From contig DGEE01000060.1 of NCBI GenBank assembly GCA_002385815.1, positions 1-17,293 on the forward strand: a stretch of DNA of 17,293 bases, written 5' to 3'. Positions 1-7,485 of the stretch are shown here, in pieces (position 1 is the first letter of the stretch; every line of letters starts with the position of its first letter). The position numbers and the translations under genes are program-made. This DNA comes from Hungateiclostridiaceae bacterium UBA3934 (lineage in GTDB: Bacteria; Bacillota; Clostridia; Acetivibrionales; DTU013). The notes below the pieces were generated by a model, which saw only the letters and a list, made by a program, of their open reading frames with translations, was not told the DNA's origin and made no database searches.

Positions 1-26
1 GTATAGTTCAGCTCGGGCAGAGTTTC

Positions 27-818
27 CTAGTATTCGGCTTTCTTAAGAAAGAGTCTGTAGGCAACAGCCAACAGTATCAGGTTGTACACACATCCAATCA
101 AAAGGTATACCGGGAAGCTTAAGTCAGAGCTGTCAGCCATCGGCATGAAGTTAACGAGCATGCCCTTTATAGCCCAGAAGTTTGGGAAAAGACCCAGCAG
201 GTACTGCAGTTTCCCCTGGAAGGTTTCCAGAACCATCAAAGCCGGAACCAGTGCTAATATCCCTGTTCCCTTGATCATTGCAAAGCCTTCTACCTTGTTC
301 TTTGCCAGTGAACCCTGCAGCAAAGCCAATGCAGGAGTAGACAATCCGCTGACAAATGCAAAGGAAATTATGTGCGCGGGGCTTGTGCTGCCGAAAAAGG
401 AGACTCCCATAATGGAGTACTTGTCGCCGGCAAGGAGCTTGGTGCCTCCAAGGACTATAATAATGCCCACGACTGACATCAGGTAGGTATATGTCAATTT
501 GAATTTCAGGTAGCCGGAGGTGCCCACGGGGGTAACGGCAATTGTAGTTAGTGTGTGCTCATCTTTGTGCTCCAGCAATAGAAAGGTAGCCATGATTGCC
601 AGGAAAAAGGGCCCGAAAGTCAGGATGATAATTATCAGCAGGAGCATCGTTATCTTGAGCATGGCTCCCTTCATGGGATCGATGGAATCAAAGATCATGG
701 GGAAGACAAAGGCTGATAAAGCCAGGATGATCGCCGGGAAAGCAAGCATATATATGTTGATGGGATCGCGAATGATTGTTTTGGCCTCATATTTCAGCAA
801 TGACATATATTTGCGCAT
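27..818 (-). CDS. ABC-2 type transporter permease (drug-export type), second permease of the operon
   Basis: 263-residue integral membrane protein, the last gene of the tetR-ATPase-permease-permease operon. It has a short charged N-terminus (MRKYMSLLKYEAKTIIRDP), about six hydrophobic segments, and between TM2 and TM3 the cytoplasmic stretch LLEHKDEHTLTTIAVTPV, which matches the 'E..d.tl..l.vtP' coupling region of ABC-2 permeases. It would pair with the neighbouring permease and the upstream ATPase to form an exporter in the cytoplasmic membrane. The ATG at 818 is supported by a G-rich ribosome binding site (AAGGGGG) that overlaps the last codons of the upstream permease; the two genes are 4 nt apart, so they are probably translationally coupled. 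The layout resembles the fluoroquinolone-export ABC family (M. tuberculosis Rv2686c-Rv2688c type). The substrate cannot be read from the sequence. The 26 nt between its stop and the window edge show no gene or clear terminator. Confidence 0.85.
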   Translation of the reverse strand: MRKYMSLLKYEAKTIIRDPINIYMLAFPAIILALSAFVFPMIFDSIDPMKGAMLKITMLLLIIIILTFGPFFLAIMATFLLLEHKDEHTLTTIAVTPVGTSGYLKFKLTYTYLMSVVGIIIVLGGTKLLAGDKYSIMGVSFFGSTSPAHIISFAFVSGLSTPALALLQGSLAKNKVEGFAMIKGTGILALVPALMVLETFQGKLQYLLGLFPNFWAIKGMLVNFMPMADSSDLSFPVYLLIGCVYNLILLAVAYRLFLKKAEY

Positions 819-822
819 CTTA

Positions 823-1542
823 TTACCCCCTTACCGCATTGTCTTTGAATTTCGGACAGACGACGAACCTGAACAGTATTCCGGCCAGTATCAGAAGGTA
901 CAGGCATCCGACGATGATCATACCTGGCTTATACTCTCCCGTCACAGCGGAAGTAATAAGATGATTTGCAGCATGGGAGGGTGAAATCATAATAAGCCAC
1001 TCGTATTTAGCATCGAAAACCTTAAAGGCGAACAGAAGAGAAGGTATCATAAAGATAAACATATAAGCCATCAGCAGTCCCAGCATGGAATTGAAGTCCC
1101 TGCTGTTGAGGGAAAGCACAAAGCCGATGGCTGCATGGGCAGCACAGGAAATGACCACGAACAAAAGCAGCATGGCATAGTTGAGGGTGATTTTATGGAT
1201 AATGTAAAGGGCCAGAGATGTGATTGCTGCCGATTCAATGGCGAGGACCATGGAAGCGACTGTCTTGGCTGTGATGATCTGCACTAAGGATACAGGCATG
1301 ACCATCATGGTGCGGATAGTGCCGTCCTGCTTTTCCAGGTGGTGTGATGCGCCAAGAAGCAAAACGGACATAGCCGCAACGTCAACAAATATTACCAGCG
1401 AAGCCAGATCCCAGGCCTCCCTGGCGGAGACGGACAGGAACAGCCCGATCCACAGAACTGAAGTGGCCAGACTTACAGGAAGGATCTTGTATTTCAGCAG
1501 CCTTGTCAGTTCGCCCTTAATCAGTCTGATCAGCGTGTTCAT
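823..1542 (-). CDS. ABC-2 type transporter permease (drug-export type), first permease of the operon
   Basis: 239-residue membrane protein with about six hydrophobic segments. After TM2 it has HHLEKQDGTIRTMMVMPVS, the typical ABC-2 permease loop (E-K-x-D-G-T...P) that contacts the ATPase. It is not obviously a duplicate of the following permease, although both share the ABC-2 plan, so the pore is probably a heterodimer. The ATG at 1542 lies 26 nt inside the 3' end of the ATPase gene and is preceded by a GGGGTGAAG ribosome binding site; this overlap implies one transcript and coupled translation. By context it forms the membrane part of the TetR-controlled exporter. The family-level call is firm. 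The assignment to fluoroquinolone-like drug export rests on gene order and general resemblance only. Confidence 0.85.
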   Translation of the reverse strand: MNTLIRLIKGELTRLLKYKILPVSLATSVLWIGLFLSVSAREAWDLASLVIFVDVAAMSVLLLGASHHLEKQDGTIRTMMVMPVSLVQIITAKTVASMVLAIESAAITSLALYIIHKITLNYAMLLLFVVISCAAHAAIGFVLSLNSRDFNSMLGLLMAYMFIFMIPSLLFAFKVFDAKYEWLIMISPSHAANHLITSAVTGEYKPGMIIVGCLYLLILAGILFRFVVCPKFKDNAVRG

Positions 1543-2398
1543 TCAGCTTCACCCCTGTCACAGTAATGAAAATATCTTCCATCGTTGTTTCCCCGCTGTG
1601 GATTGTCTCGATGCCTGCGGTTTGCAGGAGATTATGGAATTCCTTGTTGAAGCCGATCCCATCGAGGGGGAAGACAGCGGTTTTAACAGCCTTATTGTCC
1701 CTGTACTCCACCCTTACTTCCCGCTTGCCGTATTTCAGCTTAAGGTCCCTCGGCGTTGAAATCTCCACCAGTTTGCCATCGACACAGAATGCTACTCTGT
1801 CGCAGAGATCCTCCACATCATTCATCAAATGGGTGGTAAGGAATACTGTGCCGCCCTGATTACGGAATTCTGCTATCATATCCTTTATGATCCGGGCATT
1901 GGCGGGATCGAGTCCATTTGTCACCTCGTCCAGAAATAAAACCTTCGGATCGTTGAGCATTGCTCTGACGAAGTTAAGACGCACCTTCATCCCCTTGGAA
2001 TATTCGCCGACCTTCATGTCGCGGTATTCCCACAAGCCGACCCTTTCCATTAGTTTGCGGATATCAGTTGTGCTTTTGTAGAAGCCTGAGAAAAACTGCA
2101 TGTTTTCAAGGGCTGTCAGCTTGGTGAAATGTACCGGCATTTCAAAGCCGACACCAACCTCTTCATAAAATGAATGATCCATGCCTCTGAGATCCCTGCC
2201 GAAGTATTCTATACTGCCTTTGTAGTCTTCAAGCAATTTCACGAGTATTTTCTGAGTAGTGGATTTCCCGGCCCCGGATGGGCCCAATAGGCCGAAGATC
2301 TCACCCCCGTATACATCGAAGGTTATACCTTTGATGGTATCTTCGGCAGAGGATGGATACCTGAAGTACAGATTCCTGACACTGAAAGCAGTTACCAT
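1517..2398 (-). CDS. ABC transporter ATP-binding protein (drug-export type)
   Basis: 293-residue ABC ATPase that would power the two downstream permeases. Seen in the sequence: Walker A GPSGAGKST at residues 39-47, a Q-loop position that reads Glu (VGFEMP, E86), a signature motif YSKGM at 133-137 in place of LSGGQ, Walker B LFLDE at 154-158 followed by VTNGLDP (Val where Pro is usual), and the switch His in TTH at 188-190. About 80 residues follow the core. I chose the ATG at 2398 because a strong purine-rich site (GAAAGGGGAAAGG) lies just upstream and the product then begins with the usual first ABC strand; an in-frame upstream extension to 2482 would run into the repressor gene. It starts 13 nt after the repressor stop and overlaps the next gene by 26 nt. 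The unusual motifs may be normal for this drug-export subfamily. Confidence 0.93.
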   Translation of the reverse strand: MVTAFSVRNLYFRYPSSAEDTIKGITFDVYGGEIFGLLGPSGAGKSTTQKILVKLLEDYKGSIEYFGRDLRGMDHSFYEEVGVGFEMPVHFTKLTALENMQFFSGFYKSTTDIRKLMERVGLWEYRDMKVGEYSKGMKVRLNFVRAMLNDPKVLFLDEVTNGLDPANARIIKDMIAEFRNQGGTVFLTTHLMNDVEDLCDRVAFCVDGKLVEISTPRDLKLKYGKREVRVEYRDNKAVKTAVFPLDGIGFNKEFHNLLQTAGIETIHSGETTMEDIFITVTGVKLNEHADQTD

Positions 2399-2411
2399 AA
2401 CCTTTCCCCTT

Positions 2412-3101
2412 TCATTTACTTGCTGAGAGATGCCGTTTATCCTGATGATCGTCGGCAACCGGATGCTTACGGGATATACCATACCGGATCACATCTATCA
2501 CCTGGTTAGCTGTACCAAGCAGGTTTTCAGGATCTCCGGAAGAAATCAGCTTGTGGATGTTGGAAAACATTATTTCAATGATTTTGACTACAAATTCAGG
2601 AGAATAGATGCTGTCGATCTGTCCTGACTCCACTCCCTGATAAACCCATTCACTGAATGATTTGTAATAATCCACTCCAAATAAGCTGTACAATCGGCTG
2701 CGGAATCCATCGTCCTCCTCCATCAGCCTGTTGGAAAGATGGTGCATACGTTCATCGGACAGCATGAATTCTGTCGTTGCCTGCATGACTTTTTTGAGCA
2801 TGCCAAAAAAATCACTGGTATCCAGGTTTTCCTGCATAAGGGGATAAAAGAAGGAGAGCTTCTTTTGAGCAATGATGTCTATAACGGCCAGATAAAGCCC
2901 GAATTTATCTCCGAAGTGGTGATAGAAGCTTCCTTTGCTCATGCCGGCTTTTTTGAGGATATCATTAAGGGATGTATCCTCAAATCTTCTCATGGCAAAC
3001 TCGTCAATAGCTGCTTCTTTCAGGCCGGGGTAACGCAGCAATGGATTTCCTTCACCTATAAGAGTATGGTAGTTGAAATTACTTTTTTTCAATAAGAGCA
3101 C
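2412..3101 (-). CDS. TetR/AcrR-family transcriptional repressor
   Basis: Up to 229 residues. The N-terminal DNA-binding domain is clear: LKEAAIDEFAMRRFEDTSLN, then the helix-turn-helix DILKKAGMSKGSFYHHFGDK at about residues 47-66, a classic TetR pattern. The rest is a helical ligand-binding and dimerisation domain with no recognisable ligand class. It is the first gene of the operon, ahead of an ABC drug-export set, so it most likely represses its own operon until a toxic ligand binds. Two palindromic operators directly downstream of its -10 box support this. Start choice is uncertain. The GTG at 3101 has GGAAAG only 2 nt upstream, whereas the in-frame TTG at 3041 has a well-placed GGTGAAGG and would give a 209-residue protein starting nearer the usual TetR N-terminus. 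Confidence 0.92.
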   Translation of the reverse strand: MLLLKKSNFNYHTLIGEGNPLLRYPGLKEAAIDEFAMRRFEDTSLNDILKKAGMSKGSFYHHFGDKFGLYLAVIDIIAQKKLSFFYPLMQENLDTSDFFGMLKKVMQATTEFMLSDERMHHLSNRLMEEDDGFRSRLYSLFGVDYYKSFSEWVYQGVESGQIDSIYSPEFVVKIIEIMFSNIHKLISSGDPENLLGTANQVIDVIRYGISRKHPVADDHQDKRHLSASK

Positions 3102-3115
3102 CGCTTTCCATGAAC

Positions 3116-3145
3116 TAGACCGGACGGTCTAAACCGCATGGTCTA
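3116..3145. promoter_or_regulatory. Two overlapping TetR-type operators
   Basis: Two 16-bp palindromes share a TA: TAGACCGGACGGTCTA (3116-3131, perfect 6-bp arms) and TAAACCGCATGGTCTA (3130-3145, one arm mismatch). The 14-bp offset between centres would let two repressor dimers bind neighbouring sites. They lie immediately downstream of the repressor's -10 box, so binding would cover the transcription start. The core (AGACC, 4-6 nt, GGTCT) is of the kind bound by many TetR regulators. That this repressor binds here is inferred from position. Confidence 0.8.
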
Positions 3146-3175
3146 ATAATAACATGATTCGAATGACTCTGTCAA
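3146..3175 (-). promoter_or_regulatory. Sigma-A-type promoter of the TetR/ABC operon
   Basis: Read on the minus strand, TTGACA (3175-3170) is followed by 18 nt and TATTAT (3151-3146), or by 17 nt and TTATTA one base earlier. The -35 box matches the consensus exactly. The expected transcription start falls within the operator at 3130-3145, consistent with steric repression. Confidence 0.75.
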
Positions 3176-3219
3176 CATCCTCGTCAGATTCGGCTAACCT
3201 GTTTCGATCAGCACAAAAC

Positions 3220-3228
3220 TGGTATAAT
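3220..3228 (+). promoter_or_regulatory. Extended -10 promoter element for the DHFR gene
   Basis: TGGTATAAT is a perfect TATAAT with the TGn extension. No good -35 box is visible about 17 nt upstream (around 3200-3205), which is tolerated for extended -10 promoters. Transcription would start near 3235 and leave a leader of roughly 120 nt before the GTG start at 3357. The divergent repressor promoter is about 50 bp away on the other strand. Confidence 0.6.
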
Positions 3229-3245
3229 TGAATTATTGATGATTT

Positions 3246-3335
3246 ATTGGTCTGAACGGCGAAATGGATAAAGGCTGGTCGGAGCAAAGCAAACAGGTAC
3301 AAATACTGCCGGGCGGACTTGAAAATACGACCAAT
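3246..3335 (+). other. Possible structured 5' leader of the DHFR mRNA
   Basis: Two alternative stems compete for the same 3' arm. ATTGGTC (3246-3252) can pair with GACCAAT (3329-3335), and TGGTCG (3276-3281) can pair with CGACCA (3328-3333). A small hairpin, CAG(G)TA-caaa-TACTG, lies between them. The shared arm ends 5 nt before the AGGAGG ribosome binding site. This is the layout expected of a switching leader, but I could not match it to a known folate or other riboswitch class, and short stems such as these can occur by chance. Confidence 0.25.
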
Positions 3336-3356
3336 GATTCAGGAGGACATGGTGAA

Positions 3357-3836
3357 GTGATAGCAATAATCGTTGCATATGCAAAGAACCGTGTGATAGG
3401 AAACAAAGGGGTCATTCCCTGGAAAATAAAAGGCGAGCAGAAGCGCTTCAGGGAGCTTACAACAGGCCATGTTGTCGTAATGGGGCGCCGTACATATGAG
3501 GAAATAGGGAAGCCGCTGCCAAACAGGACTACTATCGTAGTTTCCGGCACAAAGAATTTTGATGCGGAAAACTGCTATACTGTAAAGTCTCTTGCAGAGG
3601 CCATCGAGCTTGCCGGTGACAGAGATGTCTATATTTCCGGCGGCACCAGGATATATGAGGAGGCATTGCCTCTGGCAGAGAGGATGTATATTACAGAGAT
3701 CGATGCTGAAATTGAAGGCGATACAGTGTTTCCGTACTTTGATGAAGATGATTATGTAAAGGAAATCAATGAGCATTTCGATGGTGATATTCCTTATACT
3801 TATGTGACATATTACAGGAAAACGGAATCTGAATGA
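3357..3836 (+). CDS. folA: Dihydrofolate reductase
   Basis: 159-residue DHFR, which reduces dihydrofolate to tetrahydrofolate with NADPH in the cytoplasm for thymidylate, purine and one-carbon metabolism. Seen: IAIIVAYAKNRVIGNKG (first strand and Met20-like loop), IPWKIKGEQKRF, VVVMGRRTYEEIG (NADPH-binding helix), PLPNRTTIVVS, YISGGTRIYEEAL (GG cofactor motif) and TEIDAEIEGDTVFP. The catalytic acid equivalent to E. coli Asp27 is Glu27 here, as I recall for clostridial and vertebrate enzymes. The GTG at 3357 gives exactly the usual DHFR N-terminus and has AGGAGG 10 nt upstream; the in-frame ATG at 3264 would add 31 residues unlike the family. It stands alone, divergent from the repressor and convergent with the response regulator. 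The 22 nt to that gene hold no visible terminator hairpin. Confidence 0.96.
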   Translation: MIAIIVAYAKNRVIGNKGVIPWKIKGEQKRFRELTTGHVVVMGRRTYEEIGKPLPNRTTIVVSGTKNFDAENCYTVKSLAEAIELAGDRDVYISGGTRIYEEALPLAERMYITEIDAEIEGDTVFPYFDEDDYVKEINEHFDGDIPYTYVTYYRKTESE

Positions 3837-3858
3837 GTTTTGACAGTGAGGGATGCCT

Positions 3859-5463
3859 TCATACCATCTGCTCCTTTTTGAATTCGTACACTGTTTTGCC
3901 GGTGATTTTCTTGAACAGTTTGCTGAAATACTTGGGGTCGGAATAGCCGACCTTGACACTTACTTCGCTGATGGTGGCAGTCGGATCTGAAAGCAGCTTT
4001 TTCGCATTCTCTATCCTGACGATGGTCTTATAGTCGATGAAGCTCATCCCCGTTTGTTTCTTGAACAACTCGCTCAGATAGGCGGGGCTGAGATGCACAT
4101 GCCTTGCCACCTGCTCAAGGCTTATGTCACCTGCGAAATTGCTCTCGATCACTCTTTTGGCGTTTTCGATAAGGTTCGTGCTGTCGACAGGGTTTTTGTC
4201 ATGGTAAAAGTCATAAATGCGCTGGAGCAGTTCCTTTGAATAATTTACCAAATCAGTGAAGAAGCGCACCTCCCTGATCCTGTCATATGGATGGTGGCCT
4301 GAAACCACTGTTTCCTGGCGAATGAAGGGTAGTTGGATATCAAGCATGGTGATGACCGACTGTATGAACTGCCAGAAAAACTCCTTTACCAGGGCAGGTT
4401 TGTAGTTTGGAGCAGGCGCTGTATTCAATGAATCTGATACATTTTCGATGTATGAAATGGCAGTTTTGAGATTTGACAGCTTGATGTTGAGGATGATTTT
4501 GTTCAGTGTGTCCTGTTGCAGTGAAAGCTTCGGATCTTCTGACAGCATGTCCGGTGCATGTGATGCTGCAGTACCCGGACCTTTCCAGAATCTTGCGTCA
4601 AGAGCTTCAACAGCTTCAGGGAACAGGATTTGCAGCATACATGGGGAATATGTTTCGCTGCTGATGCCGCATGAAATACTGATACCGCGCCTTTTTTGCA
4701 GTATCCTGCTGCTGACGTCATAAGCTCTGCATAGTCTCTCCACTGCATTTTTCCCGCTGGCGATGGCGACGAGCAGAGACCTGTCATTCTCAAAAGGGAA
4801 AGCTGCGGCGTCGGCAAACCTTTTCATGGCTCTTCTTACTACTGTCCTGTAATAGTCGTATGCCTCCTGGTCTTCGCCGTTCTGCGTTCCTGTATCCGGT
4901 GAGATGACGCAGACCGTGAAGGTGTCGCCTGACAGATCTATCCCATATTTCTCCGCTTCGCTCCTTATATTTTCGACAGTCATGTTGTTCCGCGATATCA
5001 GTTTGTTCAGGAATGCTTCGTATATGACGGGCAGGACTTTTTCGTACTGCTTCTGCCTGGATTCTCTTTCGAGCTTTTGTCTTTCCTTTTCCCTGATTTC
5101 ATTTTTTATCCTGTTGAGGACCTGGTTAAGTTCGTTCTCATCCACAGGTTTCAGGAGATAGTCCTTTACACCGTACCTCATCGCCGTTCTGGCATAATCG
5201 AAGTCGTTATAGCCGCTGATCACCACTATCTTTATCTCCGGCTGTGTGCGTGCCAGTTCGCTTATCAGTTCGAGGCCGTTCAGTCCGGGCATCATTATGT
5301 CAGTGATCAGTATGTCAGGCTCATGCTGCCGGCACAGCTCCAAAGTCTCGATGCCGTTTGATGCTTCGCTGGCCAGCACAAACTCCTGATCATCAAAGCG
5401 AATGATCGATTTTATGGCTGTTCTGACCCATTTTTCATCGTCTGCGATTATCAGCTTCAGCAT
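3859..5463 (-). CDS. YesN-type response regulator with AraC DNA-binding domain
   Basis: 534-residue cytoplasmic response regulator. The receiver domain is at about residues 1-125 with acidic pocket D8/D9, phospho-acceptor D55 (DILITDIMMPG), S83 and K105 (LLKPVD). A charged helical linker follows (about 112-140), then a long middle region typical of YesN proteins. The C-terminal AraC double helix-turn-helix spans about residues 430-531, with LEQVARHVHLSPAYLSELFK and a second motif at ISEVSVKVGYSDPKYFSKLF. The ATG at 5463 has GGAGGG 8 nt upstream, inside the end of the kinase gene, and the genes are 4 nt apart, so kinase and regulator form a cotranscribed pair. In this family the regulator usually activates a neighbouring transporter operon; the divergent MacB-like operon at 7486 is the obvious target candidate. 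Confidence 0.95.
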   Translation of the reverse strand: MLKLIIADDEKWVRTAIKSIIRFDDQEFVLASEASNGIETLELCRQHEPDILITDIMMPGLNGLELISELARTQPEIKIVVISGYNDFDYARTAMRYGVKDYLLKPVDENELNQVLNRIKNEIREKERQKLERESRQKQYEKVLPVIYEAFLNKLISRNNMTVENIRSEAEKYGIDLSGDTFTVCVISPDTGTQNGEDQEAYDYYRTVVRRAMKRFADAAAFPFENDRSLLVAIASGKNAVERLCRAYDVSSRILQKRRGISISCGISSETYSPCMLQILFPEAVEALDARFWKGPGTAASHAPDMLSEDPKLSLQQDTLNKIILNIKLSNLKTAISYIENVSDSLNTAPAPNYKPALVKEFFWQFIQSVITMLDIQLPFIRQETVVSGHHPYDRIREVRFFTDLVNYSKELLQRIYDFYHDKNPVDSTNLIENAKRVIESNFAGDISLEQVARHVHLSPAYLSELFKKQTGMSFIDYKTIVRIENAKKLLSDPTATISEVSVKVGYSDPKYFSKLFKKITGKTVYEFKKEQMV

Positions 5464-5467
5464 ATTT

Positions 5468-7312
5468 TCAACCCTCCAGGCTTTCAGTCACAGCAGGGAG
5501 TGTGATCTCCACTGTCGTACCCACGGCTGCTTCTCTGAATCTCAGGCCATACTGATTGCCAAAATAGAGCTTGATGCGGGCATTGACATTCATCACGCCT
5601 ATACCGGTCCCTGAATGGCTTGCTGTGGCCGGATCCCCGCCTTTTATAACCGCCAGCGACCTGTTGAGCTCTTCGAGTTTCTTTGCGGGCATTCCCAGTC
5701 CGTCATCGGAGATCACTATCTTGATATTGCTGTTCAGTTGCAGTATCTCTATTTTGATCGTACCCTTGCCAAGCTTCATTTCAAGTCCGTGCTTGATGGA
5801 GTTTTCTATAAGGGGCTGCAGCGTGAGCTTCAAAATCTTATAATCCATAAATTCCGGAGGAATGCTGTACTGCAACTGGAATTTGTCCCCGAATCTGAAA
5901 TTCTGTATGGAAATATAGTTTTCCAAATGCTGCAGCTCTTCCTTTACAGATACCAGTACGCGTTCACTGATGCTGTAGCGGAACAGGAGTGACAGCGATT
6001 TCGACATGGAGGCTATCTCCTGTATGCCGTGGTACAATGCCGCACCACGGATCGATTCAAGGGTGTTGTAAAGAAAGTGGGGATTTATCTGGTTCTGGAG
6101 CGAGTTCAACTCTGCTTCCTTTTGTCTCAATTTGATGCTGCTGATTTTATCTATCAGGTAATCGATGCCGGAAGGATCGCCTATGCCGGATCTTCTGTCC
6201 TGTGCCTGATGCATTGACATACTTGCGGCGCCTCCTGTGAAGTGGCTCTCATAATCGGACAGGACTGATGAAAGATCGTTTATCGGCTTCAACTGTCGGA
6301 GCAGTACTCCGAGGTAAATCAGGCTAATGAGACCGAATAGCGCAAGGCTTGTGATGAGCAGCGGACTGCGCAGCCAGAGCCGGCCTGTCACGCTCGATGC
6401 AGGCACAAGATCTATGAAGATCCAGTTGAATTCAGAATACTTCATGTATGCCATATAGTAATCGCTGTCATTATAGCGTATACGGCTGAAATCCTGCTGT
6501 TTGTCACTGATCCTGGCAAGGATCGCCTCGGATGCCTTTGCCGTGAGCATGCCCTCATCGCGGCTGTAAAGCACATATCCGTCCTTGTCCAGTATAAGTC
6601 TTTCGGCATTTCCAGGCTGCCTGTCAGATGCCGGATCCCGAACCGGGTCTCTCAGGAAATCTGTGAGCAGGCTGTGATTGAAGTCGAACAGGACTACAGC
6701 CCGGACATCACCATGGCTGATCGATTTTGCCGCGCTGAACACCAGGCGGCTCTCACCCTCGGCATAGAAACGCTGTACAGTGCCTAGCATCAGCACCTTC
6801 CCGCCATTGTCCAGTGCGTCAGTGAACCATCTCCGGGAAGACGGATCACTGATGACGGCCTTGTCTGCCTCCGGACCATAAGAAGCCCGTATGCCTTCGG
6901 GATCTGTCACATATATTGCCGACAGGGATTTCCACTGGGCGGGTGACAGGCAGCTGGCCGCCACAACTGCCAGCATATCTTCATTGCTTTCCTCATTTGG
7001 GGTCCTGAGCATTTGTATCAGTTGTTGCGCGCTTATGGAACTGACTGATGAATCTATCGCCAGTTCCAGTTCTCCAAGACAATATCCGATATAGTCATTC
7101 TCCTTGGATATCCTGGTGAGAGATGCTTCATATGAGGCCTGTACCATGAGTGAACGTGTGTGCATGTATATGACAAGAGATACTGCTATCGAGGGAAGCA
7201 TCACCATAAGTACAAAATAAAGAGTGATGCGTGATTTCAGTCTCATATACAGCCGGCTGATGCCGGGCGCTTTACGGGATGTTTTGCTGTAGCGGGAAGG
7301 AAAAGGATTCAT
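5468..7312 (-). CDS. YesM-type sensor histidine kinase
   Basis: 614-residue membrane sensor kinase of the LytS/YesM (HisKA_7TM-independent, His_kinase) class. Order of parts: cytoplasmic N-terminus, TM1 (about residues 30-49), a large extracellular Cache-like sensor (about 50-310), TM2 (about 318-339), a linker with helical NSLQNQINPHFLYNTLE carrying the phosphorylated His (H412), and a HATPase_c domain with N-box PLIENSIKHGLE, DDGLGMP and SGTGIGVMNVNARI. It would phosphorylate the partner regulator encoded 4 nt downstream. I prefer the ATG at 7312, which has GAGGTG 6 nt upstream; the GTG at 7321 lies inside that ribosome binding site. The signal is not evident. Adjacency to an export-type ABC operon suggests an envelope stress, peptide or polysaccharide cue. 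Confidence 0.94.
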   Translation of the reverse strand: MNPFPSRYSKTSRKAPGISRLYMRLKSRITLYFVLMVMLPSIAVSLVIYMHTRSLMVQASYEASLTRISKENDYIGYCLGELELAIDSSVSSISAQQLIQMLRTPNEESNEDMLAVVAASCLSPAQWKSLSAIYVTDPEGIRASYGPEADKAVISDPSSRRWFTDALDNGGKVLMLGTVQRFYAEGESRLVFSAAKSISHGDVRAVVLFDFNHSLLTDFLRDPVRDPASDRQPGNAERLILDKDGYVLYSRDEGMLTAKASEAILARISDKQQDFSRIRYNDSDYYMAYMKYSEFNWIFIDLVPASSVTGRLWLRSPLLITSLALFGLISLIYLGVLLRQLKPINDLSSVLSDYESHFTGGAASMSMHQAQDRRSGIGDPSGIDYLIDKISSIKLRQKEAELNSLQNQINPHFLYNTLESIRGAALYHGIQEIASMSKSLSLLFRYSISERVLVSVKEELQHLENYISIQNFRFGDKFQLQYSIPPEFMDYKILKLTLQPLIENSIKHGLEMKLGKGTIKIEILQLNSNIKIVISDDGLGMPAKKLEELNRSLAVIKGGDPATASHSGTGIGVMNVNARIKLYFGNQYGLRFREAAVGTTVEITLPAVTESLEG

Positions 7313-7485
7313 TCGAAGCACCTCATTACCAATATTTTATTAAAAGGAATAATGAAAAGCAAACAAAATACGTTTTCATAAAAAAAAACACCATCATCCT
7401 GAAATAATCAACTACCTTATAGTCAGAACAAATGCTAAAATTAAATGAAAGGCATTTTCGATCACTTATACGAGAGGTGTTGTCA
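7313..7485. promoter_or_regulatory. AT-rich divergent control region between kinase and transporter operons
   Basis: This stretch must hold the promoters of both divergent operons. It contains a perfect inverted repeat, ATGAAAA (7352-7358) and TTTTCAT (7373-7379), with half-site centres 21 bp apart (two helical turns), and a further ATGAAA at 7445-7450. There is a run of nine A at about 7381-7389. I see no convincing -35/-10 pair on either strand. TAAAAT at 7436-7441 is a weak plus-strand -10 candidate, which would also favour translation from the TTG at 7486. The repeat is a candidate binding site for the AraC-type regulator, by position only. Confidence 0.45.

Noticed and set aside
27..1542. 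The two small permeases as a recent tandem duplication
   Set aside because: Apart from the common ABC-2 coupling loop and general hydrophobicity, the two sequences share no obvious stretch of identity.
3282..3325. Resemblance of the DHFR leader to a c-di-GMP-I or THF riboswitch (GCAAAGCAAACAGG segment)
   Set aside because: Only short A-rich fragments look similar; the order of conserved blocks and stems does not fit either class as I know them.
3264..3356. Upstream ATG start extending DHFR by 31 residues
   Set aside because: The extension is unlike any DHFR N-terminus and falls in the structured leader. The GTG at 3357 begins exactly at the conserved first strand.
3339..3959. A 206-codon minus-strand open frame opposite DHFR
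   Set aside because: It overlaps both the DHFR gene and the end of the response regulator, both of which carry full family motifs. Its sequence is Cys/Ile-rich and has no recognisable domain.
7381..7389. A nine-A run as part of an intrinsic terminator in the divergent region
   Set aside because: There is no GC-rich stem next to it, and no gene ends there; both flanking genes start and point away from it.
7432..7485. Upstream ATG start for the adaptor lipoprotein
   Set aside because: It has no ribosome binding site and gives an unusually long N-region before the signal peptide. The TTG at 7486 has GAGAGG at a good distance. The ATG is not excluded.
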